A stretch of DNA of 64,000 bases from Clostridia bacterium (GTDB lineage Bacteria > Bacillota > Clostridia > TANB77 > CAG-508). Positions within the stretch are counted from its first letter, which is position 1, and each line of letters starts with the position of its first letter. The notes below the pieces were generated by a model. It had not been told where the DNA came from. It was given only the letters and a program-made list of their open reading frames with translations, and searched no databases. Position numbers and translations under genes: made by a program. Below are positions 52,701 to 61,757 of the stretch, one piece after another. The stretch is from positions 32,335 through 96,334 of the forward strand of contig JAGBDU010000002.1 in NCBI GenBank assembly GCA_017937285.1, given 5' to 3'.

Positions 52701-54393
52701 TTATTTGCAAGATTTAGAAAATAAAAATAGTTGGTCTATTTCTGTAAGTCCTATGCCAGATGATAATGAATATTATATAAAATACGGATTTGGATATGCA
52801 AAATATATCCATTCTAATGATAATATAGATCAAGAAGTAGAAGTATTTGTACCAAAAGAAGATTCTGTAAAAGTAAATTTAATTCATTTAAAAAATCTTT
52901 TACCACAAAAAAGAAAATTGAAATTAGTATATTATACAAAACTTGTTTTAGGGGAAGATGAGCTTGCTAATAATGGATATATAAATTTAGAGTTTGATAA
53001 TAATAGTAATATAATTATTGCAAAAAATATTATAAATGATGAATTTAAAAATTATGTATATATTTCTTCAAGCGAACAAATAAAATCTTATACAGGAAAT
53101 AAAAAAGAATTTTTTGGAGATGGTAACTTGTCTAATCCAGATGGAATTAAAATTTCAAAATTTTCTAATATAAATTCTTTAAATAGTGATAATATAGTAG
53201 CTTTAAATATAGATATAGAGCTGGAAACATTAGAACATAAAGATATTGTTTTAATAACAGGAGCAGAAGATAGTATAGTAAGCTGCAAAGATATTGCTTA
53301 TAAATATAATAAAATAGATAACTGTAACCGAGAGTACAGTCTTTTAAGAAAATATTGGGAGGATTTAATAAATAAATTAGTTGTAAAAACTCCAAATGAT
53401 TCAATAAATATAATGATGAATGGATGGACAATATATCAAACACTATGTAGTAGAATTTTTGGAAAAACAGGATATTATCAATCTGGAGGTGCATTTGGAT
53501 TTAGAGATCAGCTGCAAGATGTAATGGGATTAAAATATGTTGATTCTGAAATAACTAAAAATCAGATAATTAAGCATAGTGAACATCAATTTATAGAAGG
53601 AGATGTTTTACATTGGTGGCATGAAGAAACCAAAAGAGGAATAAGAACTAGATTTTCAGATGATATGGTATGGCTTGCTTATATTACAGCAGATTATATA
53701 GAATTTACAAATGATTATTCAATATTAGATTTAGAAACATACTATTTATCAGGAACTATATTAGAAGATGGAGTAGATGAAAGATATGATATATATAATG
53801 TTTCTGAAATAAAAGAAAGTATATATAATCATTGTATTAGAGCAATAAAAAAATCTTGTGACTTCGGAGAGCACGGGTTACCCAAAATTGGATCTGGAGA
53901 TTGGAATGATGGATTTAGCACAGTCGGTAATAAAGGAAAGGGCGAGAGCGTATGGCTTGGATTCTTTATATATGATGTATTAAATAAATTTATCAAATTA
54001 TGTGATTATAAAAATGACGAAGAAAATAAAGTTTATTTTATTGAAACGGCAGAAAAACTAAAAAAAGCATTAAACACTGAAGGATGGGATGGCAGATGGT
54101 ATAAAAGAGCCTTTTGTGATGATGGAAATGTTTTAGGAACAATCCATAATCAAGAATGCAAAATAGATAGTATTGCTCAAAGTTGGTCTGTAATATCAAA
54201 AGCGGGGGATAATGATAAAAAGTATATAGCAATGGAAAGTTTAGAAAACCATTTAGTAGACAGAAACAATGGTATTATAAAATTACTAGATCCTCCTTTT
54301 GAAAATGGAAATTTAAATCCTGGATATATAAAAGCATATTTACCAGGAACAAGAGAAAATGGTGGACAATATACACATGAGTATTGTTGTTAG
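46780..54393 (+). pseudogene. cyclic beta-1,2-glucan synthase-like protein (GT84-GH94), 3' end cut off
   Basis: Very large NdvB/ChvB-like membrane enzyme, 2537 residues remaining. Membrane helices lie near 400-450 and again after the glycosyltransferase. The GT84 domain has TLDADTNL (~617), SHDLLEG and HRWIRGDYQ (~764). A glucoamylase-like middle domain starts with RTWKYFKDNINEQGNFLPPD. The C-terminal GH94 domain has GFRDQLQDV (~2240) and the catalytic-type DWNDG (~2374). The family continues after RENGGQYTHA for more than two hundred residues; here it reads GGQYTH then EYCC and stops. The start is TTG at 46780, eight bases after AAGGAGTGG. Truncation coincides with the left end of the mobile element, so function is probably reduced or lost. 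Confidence 0.88.
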
Positions 54394-54420
54394 CACCAGT
54401 TTTTTATAAATATTGATACT

Positions 54421-54460
54421 CTTAAAATTTGTATATTAAAATACTTAAAAAATGTATATT
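54421..54460 (+). repeat. two iteron-like repeats, 23-bp period
   Basis: CTTAAAATTTGTATATT (54421-54437) and CTTAAAAAATGTATATT (54444-54460) lie exactly 23 bases apart. The CTTAAAA start is shared with the triple array at 54520. A stem GCAGATT/AATCTGC (about 54489-54508) lies between the two arrays. Confidence 0.65.
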
Positions 54461-54519
54461 GAAAATACATATAATAAAAAAGTGCACAGCAGATTACTAA
54501 AAATCTGCACAATAAAATC

Positions 54520-54580
54520 CTTAAAAAGTGTCGACTAAAATTCTTAAAAAGTGTCGAACAGAAAACTTAAAAAGTGTCGA
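54520..54580 (+). repeat. three identical 15-bp repeats, 23-bp period
   Basis: CTTAAAAAGTGTCGA occurs at 54520-54534, 54543-54557 and 54566-54580, with a period of exactly 23 bases. The last copy ends seven bases before a -35 box. The arrangement fits regulator binding sites or replication iterons. Confidence 0.85.
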
Positions 54581-54587
54581 TTACATA

Positions 54588-54616
54588 TTGACTATTTGTT
54601 GAAAAAATGCTATATT
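54588..54616 (+). promoter_or_regulatory. promoter of the element's first gene
   Basis: TTGACT (54588-54593) and TATATT (54611-54616) are 17 bases apart, directly after the triple repeat and 20 bases before the ATPase gene. Confidence 0.7.
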
Positions 54617-54635
54617 TAATGAAGAGGGGATTGGA

Positions 54636-55928
54636 ATGGCAATTAATGAAAAAGAATATAGAAAAAGATTAATTGAAAAAAAGTTAGAGGATTATTTATC
54701 TGTGTTTGGTGCTGTGAGTATAGAAGGACCAAAATGGTGTGGTAAAACATGGACATCGTTAAGACTTTCTAAGAGTGAAGTTTATATGGATGATGATGAT
54801 GTAAGAGAAATGGCAAAATTAGATGTAAAATCAATTTTTAATAAGGATATAGAAAAGAAACCACAATTAATTGATGAATGGCATTTAGTTCCAACGATAT
54901 GGGATGCAGTTAGGCGTGAATGTGATAAAACCACAGAAAAGGGAAATTTTATTATAACAGGTTCTACAACATTACCAGATAAAATAATGAAAGAAAAAGT
55001 ACATCATTCAGGAGCAGGTAGAATTGGAAGACTTAATATGTATACTATGAGTTTATATGAATCAGGAGATTCATCAGGAGAAGCTTCTTTGACAAAAATG
55101 CTTAATAATACACAGGAAACAATTAATACTGGCAGTGTAGAGATATTGCAATTAGCTAAACTCTTAATAAGAGGAGGGTGGCCAGCTAATATAAATGTTA
55201 GTGAAAACAAGATTGGTCTCATTCCAAAATCATATATAGATTCAATTTTGAATATAGACATGAATGAAGGAACAGAAAAAAGAAGAGATAAAGATAAAAT
55301 GAGAATGTTGTTAAAATCACTATCAAGAAATGAAGCATCAATTGTAGGAAATAAAACAATAATAAAAGATATAGAAGAATATGAAAATGGTACAGAACTT
55401 TTATCTAGTAGAGATACGGTAATTGACTATTTAGATGTATTAGATAGATTGCATTTAATTGAAAATCAAGAGGCATATGGAGAAAATTATCGTTCTCCTA
55501 ACAGAGTTGGAAAATCTCCTAAAAGACATCTTACAGATCCGTCATTATCATGTGCTTGCTTAGGATTAACACCAGAAAAACTTTTAAAAGATTTAAATAC
55601 ATTTGGATTTATGTTTGAAGCATTAGTAGAAAGAGATTTAAGAATATATATGGACTATTTAGATGGACATTTATATCATTTTAGAGATAATGTTACTGGA
55701 TTGGAAGTGGACTCGATTTTAGAGTTTTCAGATGGAGAATATGCAGCAGTAGAAATAAAACTAGGGTATAATCAAGTGGAAGAAGCAAAGAAAAGTCTAT
55801 TAAATTTTTATGATAATATGATAAAAAAACCTGCATTTATGTGCATTATAGTTGGAAAATGTTCGGCAGTAGTAAGAGACCCAGAAACAGGTATTTATAT
55901 TGTACCAATTACAGCTTTAAAACCATAG
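54636..55928 (+). CDS. AAA_14/DUF4143-type ATPase with nuclease-like C-terminus
   Basis: 430-residue ATPase of a family widespread in bacteria and of unclear function. The Walker A loop is EGPKWCGKTWT (~31-41), the Walker B-like text LIDEWHLVPTIWDAVR, and the sensor IITGSTTLP. The C-terminal DUF4143 part ends with VDSILEFSDGEYAAVEIKLG, the Asp and Glu-x-Lys pattern of a PD-(D/E)XK fold. AGAGGGG lies before the ATG. It is the first gene inside the mobile element, behind an iteron-flanked promoter. A role in element upkeep or defence is possible but not shown. Confidence 0.88.
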   Translation: MAINEKEYRKRLIEKKLEDYLSVFGAVSIEGPKWCGKTWTSLRLSKSEVYMDDDDVREMAKLDVKSIFNKDIEKKPQLIDEWHLVPTIWDAVRRECDKTTEKGNFIITGSTTLPDKIMKEKVHHSGAGRIGRLNMYTMSLYESGDSSGEASLTKMLNNTQETINTGSVEILQLAKLLIRGGWPANINVSENKIGLIPKSYIDSILNIDMNEGTEKRRDKDKMRMLLKSLSRNEASIVGNKTIIKDIEEYENGTELLSSRDTVIDYLDVLDRLHLIENQEAYGENYRSPNRVGKSPKRHLTDPSLSCACLGLTPEKLLKDLNTFGFMFEALVERDLRIYMDYLDGHLYHFRDNVTGLEVDSILEFSDGEYAAVEIKLGYNQVEEAKKSLLNFYDNMIKKPAFMCIIVGKCSAVVRDPETGIYIVPITALKP

Positions 55929-55945
55929 TAAATGAGGAGAAGTAG

Positions 55946-56209
55946 ATGATATATTTCATAGCGGATACACATTTTAATCATAGGAATATAATTGAATATT
56001 GCAACAGACCATTTAAAGATACAAACGAAATGAACGAATATATTATACAAAAGTGGAATTCTGTTGTTAAAGAAGAAGGGAAAATTAATGTTTTTGGACA
56101 TATACATGATAAGCCATTAGATGAAAGATTTAATAAAGATAACCATATATGTGTTTCTTGTGATGTTGTTGATTACATGCCACAGATGATAGAAGTTGGA
56201 AGAAAATAA
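55946..56209 (+). CDS. metallophosphoesterase, internally deleted
   Basis: 87 residues. The N-terminus MIYFIADTHFNHRNIIEYCN carries the first metal motif DxH and is typical of calcineurin-like phosphoesterases. NSVVKEEG then jumps straight to KINVFGHIHDKPL, the last metal motif GHxH. The family normally has some 60-80 residues between these, holding GD and GNHD metal ligands; they are missing here in frame. The product is probably inactive. A ribosome site GAGGAG precedes the ATG, and the gene lies 17 bases after the ATPase gene. Confidence 0.75.
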   Translation: MIYFIADTHFNHRNIIEYCNRPFKDTNEMNEYIIQKWNSVVKEEGKINVFGHIHDKPLDERFNKDNHICVSCDVVDYMPQMIEVGRK

Positions 56210-56219
56210 AGGAGTAAAT

Positions 56220-57212
56220 ATGGGAGAATATAATGGAAAAATAAATGTATCAAAAGATTCAATGTTATTTGTAGTAAATAGTGTATTTAATCAAGGAATA
56301 AAAGAAAGTACAACGAAAGAAAATATATTGAAATTAATGCCAGACATATATGAAAACGCAGATGATGAAGAAATAATAAAAATGCTACCATATAGAGCAT
56401 ATAAAGATTTAGAAAGATTAATTGAATATGTAAAAACAACTGATGATATAAAATCGTTTTTCTATAAAAGAGAACATCCAGATATAAGATTTTTAGAAGA
56501 AGCAATGATTATAGTTATGAGAGCAAAGCATTTAGAATATAATTATTCACTTAATCCAGGTGTTATAGAAAAATTAACAAGATTATTTTCAGATGAAAAT
56601 AAAAAAATAGCAGAGAGATATGGAAATATAGAAAATTTAACTGTAGGAATGTTATATGAATATGGAATAGTAGACTTTGATTTTTTAAAAAAACAGTTGT
56701 GTAAATATATGAATGAAATAATAACTGAGGAGGAACTACGAGACATATTCTTTACAAGAATGAATTTAAATAAATTTGTAAATGATTATAATATTAAGTG
56801 GACAAATACAAATGAAGTACAATATTTTGTTACATATTTAGATGAAGAATATTCACCAGTTGATATAGGTGAAATTGCTGAAGAGCAGAAGGCAAGAAAA
56901 ATGAAATATAAACAATTTAGTAAGCAAGAGTTATTAAAAAGAGAGGAATATCTATATGACGAAAGATCAAAAAAATTATACAAATTTCTAAAATCTAAAA
57001 ATGACAATATATATGAATGGACATTTAAGAGAATATTAAAAAATAACGAATTAGGAATAGATATTTTAGGTGATTTATCTAATATGTGTATGTTTGCGGA
57101 TGATATAGAATTAAAAAATTTTATGGATTTATTTACAGATTGGTACAATAATAGTCCTCAATATATGTTAGGTGGATATTCACCAATTGAGTTTAGAGAA
57201 ACATTTAAATAA
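56220..57212 (+). CDS. hypothetical protein of the mobile element
   Basis: 330 residues, helical, charged, with no membrane segment. I do not recognise a named family. The C-terminus reads NNSPQYMLGGYSPIEFRETF, resembling the short tail with a Gly-x-Ser/Thr-Pro-x-Glu pattern that ends some SEC-C-associated and plasmid proteins. The start was set at 56220 because AAAGGAG lies seven bases before it; the frame is open further upstream into the phosphoesterase gene. It is cotranscribed with its neighbours on both sides. Confidence 0.75.
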   Translation: MGEYNGKINVSKDSMLFVVNSVFNQGIKESTTKENILKLMPDIYENADDEEIIKMLPYRAYKDLERLIEYVKTTDDIKSFFYKREHPDIRFLEEAMIIVMRAKHLEYNYSLNPGVIEKLTRLFSDENKKIAERYGNIENLTVGMLYEYGIVDFDFLKKQLCKYMNEIITEEELRDIFFTRMNLNKFVNDYNIKWTNTNEVQYFVTYLDEEYSPVDIGEIAEEQKARKMKYKQFSKQELLKREEYLYDERSKKLYKFLKSKNDNIYEWTFKRILKNNELGIDILGDLSNMCMFADDIELKNFMDLFTDWYNNSPQYMLGGYSPIEFRETFK

Positions 57213-57230
57213 AAAGAAAAGGAGTAGAAT

Positions 57231-57632
57231 ATGGTAACATTATCTAAAATAATAGAAGGATTAGAAATGGTAGATAATATTGTTGATTGTTATTACAATC
57301 CAGAAAAAGACGAAATATTTCTATCAAACATAGGAGAATATGAAGAATTAACAGAAGATGAAATAGACGAATTATTTGAGAAATCAATAATACTTCCAAC
57401 ACAATATGAAATAAATGAATATCAAATAATGCTTGATTTTATAGAAACAATAGATAATCTAGAAATAAAGAGTAATTTACATAGACTAATACAAGGAAAA
57501 GGAGCTTTTAGAAGATTCAAGGACTATTGTTTTGAAATGGATATAATTCAAAAGTGGTATGATTTTAGAGATAAAAGATATAAAGAAATAGCAATTGATT
57601 GGTGTAAACAAAATGAGTTAGAATATAAGTAA
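57231..57632 (+). CDS. UPF0158 family protein
   Basis: 133 residues. The diagnostic middle and end read QGKGAFRRFKDYCFE, then KWYDFRDKRYKEIAIDWC, as in UPF0158 proteins of unknown function. The N-terminal part is acidic. AAAGGAG precedes the ATG and the gap to the previous gene is 18 bases, so it is in the same transcript, which ends at the terminator at 57693. Confidence 0.85.
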   Translation: MVTLSKIIEGLEMVDNIVDCYYNPEKDEIFLSNIGEYEELTEDEIDELFEKSIILPTQYEINEYQIMLDFIETIDNLEIKSNLHRLIQGKGAFRRFKDYCFEMDIIQKWYDFRDKRYKEIAIDWCKQNELEYK

Positions 57633-57692
57633 ATATAAAAATGATAAACAAAAATAATAAAAACAATACAAAAAAGTTTCACATTTGAGATA

Positions 57693-57728
57693 AGCCTTAA
57701 GAGTAAAATCTTAAGGTTTATTTTTTTA
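57693..57728 (+). terminator. terminator of the first element operon
   Basis: Stem CCTTAAG/CTTAAGG, extended by flanking A/T pairs, with loop AGTAAAAT and a T-rich run after it. Confidence 0.85.
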
Positions 57729-57810
57729 CCTTAAATTTATATTAAAAACAAATAAAAAAGCCTAAAAATCGATTGTGAAGCCAATTAAAAAACAAAGAAA
57801 GGAGAGTTAT

Positions 57811-58341
57811 ATGAACAAGCAAAAATTAAAAGGATTATGGATTCCAGCAGAAATTTTATTAAATGCAGATTTATCAGATAAAGAAAAAATAGTATTATCT
57901 ATGATTTTATATTTAAGTGATGGAACAGGAAGTTGTTTTGCAAGTAATAAATATATAGCAAGTATTATAAATGTAACCTCCGATAGAGTTTCAAAAATAG
58001 TAAGCTCACTAAAAGATAAAGGATATGTAGATGTTAATTTAAAATATAAAATAGATACAAAAGAAATTGAGGAAAGACAAATTATACCTATTGCAGAAAA
58101 TATTAATAGGTATAGTGAAAAAGACCTAAAGGGTATAGGTAAAAATAACTATTCAGGTAGTCAAAAACAACTACACCCTATAGGTGAAAACGACAAAGAT
58201 ATAATAAATAATATAAAAAATAAAAATAATTATAATAAGGAATTACACATTAAAAAGAATAATAAAGCTAACTTTGAACAGCGAGATTATACTGGCTTTG
58301 ACTTTACTAAATTATATGTAAATGCTGATGCTTTTTTATAA
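57811..58341 (+). CDS. helix-turn-helix protein, replication-initiator type
   Basis: 176 residues. The N-terminal 90 residues look like an HTH_36-type winged helix: LWIPAEILLNADLSDKEKIV, then CFASNKYIASIINVTSDRVS and SSLKDKGYV. Such proteins are common next to relaxase genes on plasmids and integrated elements, where they act as replication or transfer regulators. The rest is Asn/Lys-rich and probably disordered, ending in FDFTKLYVNADAFL. The start was set at 57811 behind AAAGGAG; a GTG twelve codons earlier is in frame but has no site. Confidence 0.75.
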   Translation: MNKQKLKGLWIPAEILLNADLSDKEKIVLSMILYLSDGTGSCFASNKYIASIINVTSDRVSKIVSSLKDKGYVDVNLKYKIDTKEIEERQIIPIAENINRYSEKDLKGIGKNNYSGSQKQLHPIGENDKDIINNIKNKNNYNKELHIKKNNKANFEQRDYTGFDFTKLYVNADAFL

Positions 58342-58367
58342 GTACAACATTTGCATATAAGAACCGG

Positions 58368-58398
58368 ACCCACTAGCAATCAGAGATTGCTAGTGGGT
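58368..58398. repeat. perfect 14-bp hairpin
   Basis: ACCCACTAGCAATC (58368-58381) pairs fully with GATTGCTAGTGGGT (58385-58398) around the loop AGA. It is more GC-rich than its surroundings and has no T-run. It sits just after the HTH gene. Confidence 0.75.
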
Positions 58399-58427
58399 AC
58401 CCCAGAACCTTGTTACTTACATAATAG

Positions 58428-58474
58428 AAAATCAGCTACTAGAGTAAAAAAACTACTTTGGAGCTGATTTTTTT
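58428..58474 (+). terminator. terminator after the HTH gene
   Basis: Stem AAAATCAGCT/AGCTGATTTT with seven T at its end. A second small hairpin TATCCTAAA/TTTAGGATA (58474-58506) follows. Confidence 0.8.
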
Positions 58475-58571
58475 ATCCTAAAATTGCAAATAGCAAGTTT
58501 AGGATAAATCAAAAAATATGATGAAATTTTTTTTGAAAAAGGGGTGTGGGGAAAAATTTATTTTCCCTGCC

Positions 58572-58625
58572 ACAACAAACACTTTTAGCGATAGCAAAAA
58601 AGTGTTGTAGTTGTGTTACAAGACG
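58572..58625 (+). other. candidate origin of transfer (oriT)
   Basis: The hairpin AACACTTTT/AAAAGTGTT (58578-58606) with extra pairing ACAAC/GTTGT is followed by TAGTTGTGTTACAAG. In pMV158, whose relaxase is the MobV type, the nick lies in TAGTGTG/TTA after a similar hairpin. Here the analogous spot would be after G58615. It lies about 100 bases upstream of the mobV start, the usual place. The match is by eye and short. Confidence 0.5.
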
Positions 58626-58711
58626 AATGAGAAAAAGCAGAATTTTAGAAATGATATGTCTTATTAGTTAGCAAGTCGAAAAAGAATTTATTTAAAGGAG
58701 GATGATGAAAA

Positions 58712-59899
58712 ATGAGCTATGCAATTATAAGAAACACAAAATACAAAAGAGAAAATTTAAAGGGAATATTTAGGCACAATGAAAGAAGAAATAAAAATTA
58801 TTCAAATGAAAATATAGATAAAGAAAAATCATATTTAAACTATTCTCTAAAATCTCCACAATATAGTTATGAAAAAGAATTTGACAGAATAAAAGAAAAA
58901 TATAACTTAAAAGGACAAATAAAAACAGTAAGTAATATAGCTTGTGAATATATAATAACATCAGATCACGATTATTTTGAAAGAATAGGGGAAGAAGAAA
59001 CAAAGAGGTATTTTGAAACTGCATACAAATTTGTAGCAGAATATAAAGAGTTAGGAGAACAGTATATAATGTCTGCAAAAGTGCATATGGACGAACAAAC
59101 GCCTCATATGCATTTAGTATTTTTACCAGTAGTTCATACACAAGATAAAAAAGGAAATGAAATTGACAAACTTGCTTGTAGTGAATTTTGGAAAGCAAAA
59201 GATAGTTATAGAAGGTTACAAGATGCTTTTTATGAATATATGGTGGACAATGGATTTTATTTGCAAAGAGGATTGCCAAAGGAAAAAACTAATAGAGAGC
59301 ATTATTCTGTTGAAGAATATAAGAAAATAACAAACTTTAAACAGACTAAAGAAATTTTAAATAATATGAAATCAGAATTGCCAGAAATTCCTAATATTGA
59401 AGATATAAATATTGCAAGATGGTCAAAGAAACGAGATGAAAAAATTTTAGAAGAAATTATAAAACCAAAAGATAATGTAATTCAAAATTTGTATCAAGAT
59501 AATATGAATTTGCATATGCAATTATCAAGACAAGCACAGGTTATAGAAGAAGCAGAAAAATACCAAAAAGAAAGAGAGAAAATAATAGCTGATAATGAAA
59601 AACTGCATAATGAAGTAGATAATATTAAAGCAGAATATAATAAAAAAGAATTTGATATGGAATGGAAATATACTAATAAAATCAATAAACTAGAGAAAGA
59701 AAATAATTTTCTACACAAAGTAGTAGATAGATTTAAAGAAACTATTGATATATTTATAACTTGGATTTGCAAAAAGTTTGATATGGGTGCAGAAAATAAT
59801 TTGATTAGAGATTTTGAACGAGAAAATAATATAATGTTAGATGCAGAAAAACAAATAAAACACGAAGAAAGAGAAAAAGATTTAGAGATGGAAAGGTAG
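58712..59899 (+). CDS. MobV-family relaxase (Pre/Mob)
   Basis: 395-residue relaxase that nicks oriT and pilots the strand during mobilization by another element's conjugation machinery. The N-terminal domain has SYAIIRNTKYKRENLKGIFR-type start text, HNERRNKNY, and the metal-binding HMDEQTPHMHLVFLPV near residue 125, the MobV HxDxxxPHxH motif. The C-terminal half (from about 250) is a long coiled coil rich in Glu/Lys. AAAGGAGG precedes the ATG. The upstream 370 bases hold hairpins, a terminator and the candidate oriT. No conjugation genes are near, so it would depend on a helper. Confidence 0.93.
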   Translation: MSYAIIRNTKYKRENLKGIFRHNERRNKNYSNENIDKEKSYLNYSLKSPQYSYEKEFDRIKEKYNLKGQIKTVSNIACEYIITSDHDYFERIGEEETKRYFETAYKFVAEYKELGEQYIMSAKVHMDEQTPHMHLVFLPVVHTQDKKGNEIDKLACSEFWKAKDSYRRLQDAFYEYMVDNGFYLQRGLPKEKTNREHYSVEEYKKITNFKQTKEILNNMKSELPEIPNIEDINIARWSKKRDEKILEEIIKPKDNVIQNLYQDNMNLHMQLSRQAQVIEEAEKYQKEREKIIADNEKLHNEVDNIKAEYNKKEFDMEWKYTNKINKLEKENNFLHKVVDRFKETIDIFITWICKKFDMGAENNLIRDFERENNIMLDAEKQIKHEEREKDLEMER

Positions 59900-59912
59900 T
59901 AAATAAACGATA

Positions 59913-60020
59913 ATGAAATTATTTAAATTATTGAAAATTTTTCATTTTTATGGTATATATATTTTGAGATATAATGAAGATATTAAAGAAAGTAAAGAAC
60001 AAGAAGATGGTGAAAGATAA
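59913..60020 (+). CDS. possible small protein
   Basis: A 35-codon open frame, MKLFKLLKIFHFYGIYIL then an acidic and Lys-rich tail. It could be a small amphipathic or membrane peptide. There is no good ribosome site at normal spacing, so it may be chance. The rest of 59900-60146 shows nothing else I can support. Confidence 0.2.
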   Translation: MKLFKLLKIFHFYGIYILRYNEDIKESKEQEDGER

Positions 60021-60146
60021 TAAATATAAATTTGAGAAGAGCAAAACATTATATAATCTTTTTGAGAAATGCAGTATATAAACAATATTTAGATGAAAAT
60101 AAAATATAATAATATTATTGATTTTTAATTGTAGATTGGAGATAAA

Positions 60147-61748
60147 ATGGATTTAGAAATAAAAAAACTAATAGATAATGGAACTATAATATGTGGAAAA
60201 ATAATACAAGAAAATGGAATAGTTAGATTTGAAAGAGTTGATCCATCACAAATAGAAAGTATTCCAGAAGATGAAAGAGGATTTGCAACATCATCTATGG
60301 GAAGAGCTATCTTTACAATTGATAAATATGGTTCAATTCATAACTTTAAAGGTGTTGATTCACATTTATCTACATCGGAGTTAGGTCCAATGGACTTGGT
60401 AAATGCAAGATCTATTGAATATGTTCCAAGAACAGATGGATATAAAGTTAGTGCAGTAGTTTTTAATGACAAAAAACCAGAAATTAGAATAAATGGAACA
60501 TCCCCATTGGAAGATATAGAAATTGAGGGAGATATAAACAAAAAATTAGCAGAAATAGGAATAAAAGTACCTACTATTAGGTATATAAGAGAAATACCAC
60601 AGGATTTTAGTATAAAATATGGACTTCCAATAAAAGTAGATGGTAGTTTAGATGAATTTGAATCTGATTATGCAGTTGAAGATGATGAACGAAAAAAGAG
60701 ATTAGAAGAAGTTTATGGCAGTAATTATTTACAAGAGCTAGGAGAAAATCAAAGACCAGAAAGTATGAGAGAATATTTGCAAAGAATAGGCTTTTTATCA
60801 TCTCCAGAGGTTCAAGCAAATATAGAATCATTGGGGTATTCGATGCAAGATTTTATTGAGGCAGTAGATAGCTCTTATTCAAGAGGTCAAAGATATGGTC
60901 AAGCAGAAAGAATTATGGGTAGTCCTTTTAGAATTTCAGATTTAGAAACTTGTATAGCTATTGGCAACAAAGAGCAATTACAAACTATAATGGACTTTAC
61001 AGAAATACAAAATGGTAATTTTACAGAGCAATTAGCAGAAGTTTTTGGAAGAAATATAGCTACAATGATGAGCAATGGTTGGGAATGTGAAAACTTAATA
61101 CATAGACAAGATTTTTCACTTACAGGGGAATTTTGTGATGATTCGTATTTTGATATATTTGAAAAACAAGCAGAAATGAAAGAAAAGTATAAAACAGAAC
61201 CATACAAGGCAGATGCATTAATGGGGGAAATAAGACGAAAATATACAGGACAAGTTATGCATATTGCATCATGTATTAAAGTTGTTCAAAGTGCTATGTC
61301 GATGACAGGCAAAAGTCAAGAACAAATTGATAGCATATTAGAAACATTTGTAGGAAGTTTTGCTAATAATTTAGATTTACAAAAAATTGGACAGTTATTT
61401 CAAATTGATGAAAATTCTGTAGAAGAAACTTTTATGAGTGAATTTAGAGTAGGACAAAATTGGACAGAGAAAATGGCTGGGCAAGATCGAAAAGAAGGTT
61501 TAGTTATGGATGAGGCAATATATAATTCACATATTGGAAATGAAGAATTTTATGCTAAAGTTTCTGAAATGATTACTGAAAGAATAAGGGCTAGACAAAT
61601 TCAAAAAGGTAAAGACGGATTTACAGATTGCATAGAAGATGATAAAACAAGGTTATCTTATATGCAAAATGCTACTAGAACAACTAGAAATAATGTATTA
61701 GGAGATGTTAATATAGAACATACTAATGATGAACAAAATTTAGAATAG
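60147..61748 (+). CDS. hypothetical cargo protein with faint SelO-like motifs
   Basis: 533 residues, soluble, function unknown. Several blocks lie in the same order as in SelO/YdiU protein adenylyltransferases. LAEIGIKVPTIRYI resembles the LGIPTTRAL block. SPFRISDLETC is followed by LQTIMDFTE, like the RxGTFE...LxDY block. HRQDFSLTGEFCDD resembles the HGVxNTDNMSIxGxTIDYG catalytic block. The spacing is comparable but the identity is low, and I do not see the usual N-lobe glycine-rich text. A pseudokinase-like fold is therefore an inference. TGGAG lies near the ATG. Two small genes follow in one operon. Confidence 0.6.
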   Translation: MDLEIKKLIDNGTIICGKIIQENGIVRFERVDPSQIESIPEDERGFATSSMGRAIFTIDKYGSIHNFKGVDSHLSTSELGPMDLVNARSIEYVPRTDGYKVSAVVFNDKKPEIRINGTSPLEDIEIEGDINKKLAEIGIKVPTIRYIREIPQDFSIKYGLPIKVDGSLDEFESDYAVEDDERKKRLEEVYGSNYLQELGENQRPESMREYLQRIGFLSSPEVQANIESLGYSMQDFIEAVDSSYSRGQRYGQAERIMGSPFRISDLETCIAIGNKEQLQTIMDFTEIQNGNFTEQLAEVFGRNIATMMSNGWECENLIHRQDFSLTGEFCDDSYFDIFEKQAEMKEKYKTEPYKADALMGEIRRKYTGQVMHIASCIKVVQSAMSMTGKSQEQIDSILETFVGSFANNLDLQKIGQLFQIDENSVEETFMSEFRVGQNWTEKMAGQDRKEGLVMDEAIYNSHIGNEEFYAKVSEMITERIRARQIQKGKDGFTDCIEDDKTRLSYMQNATRTTRNNVLGDVNIEHTNDEQNLE

Positions 61749-61757
61749 AGGTTAAAA

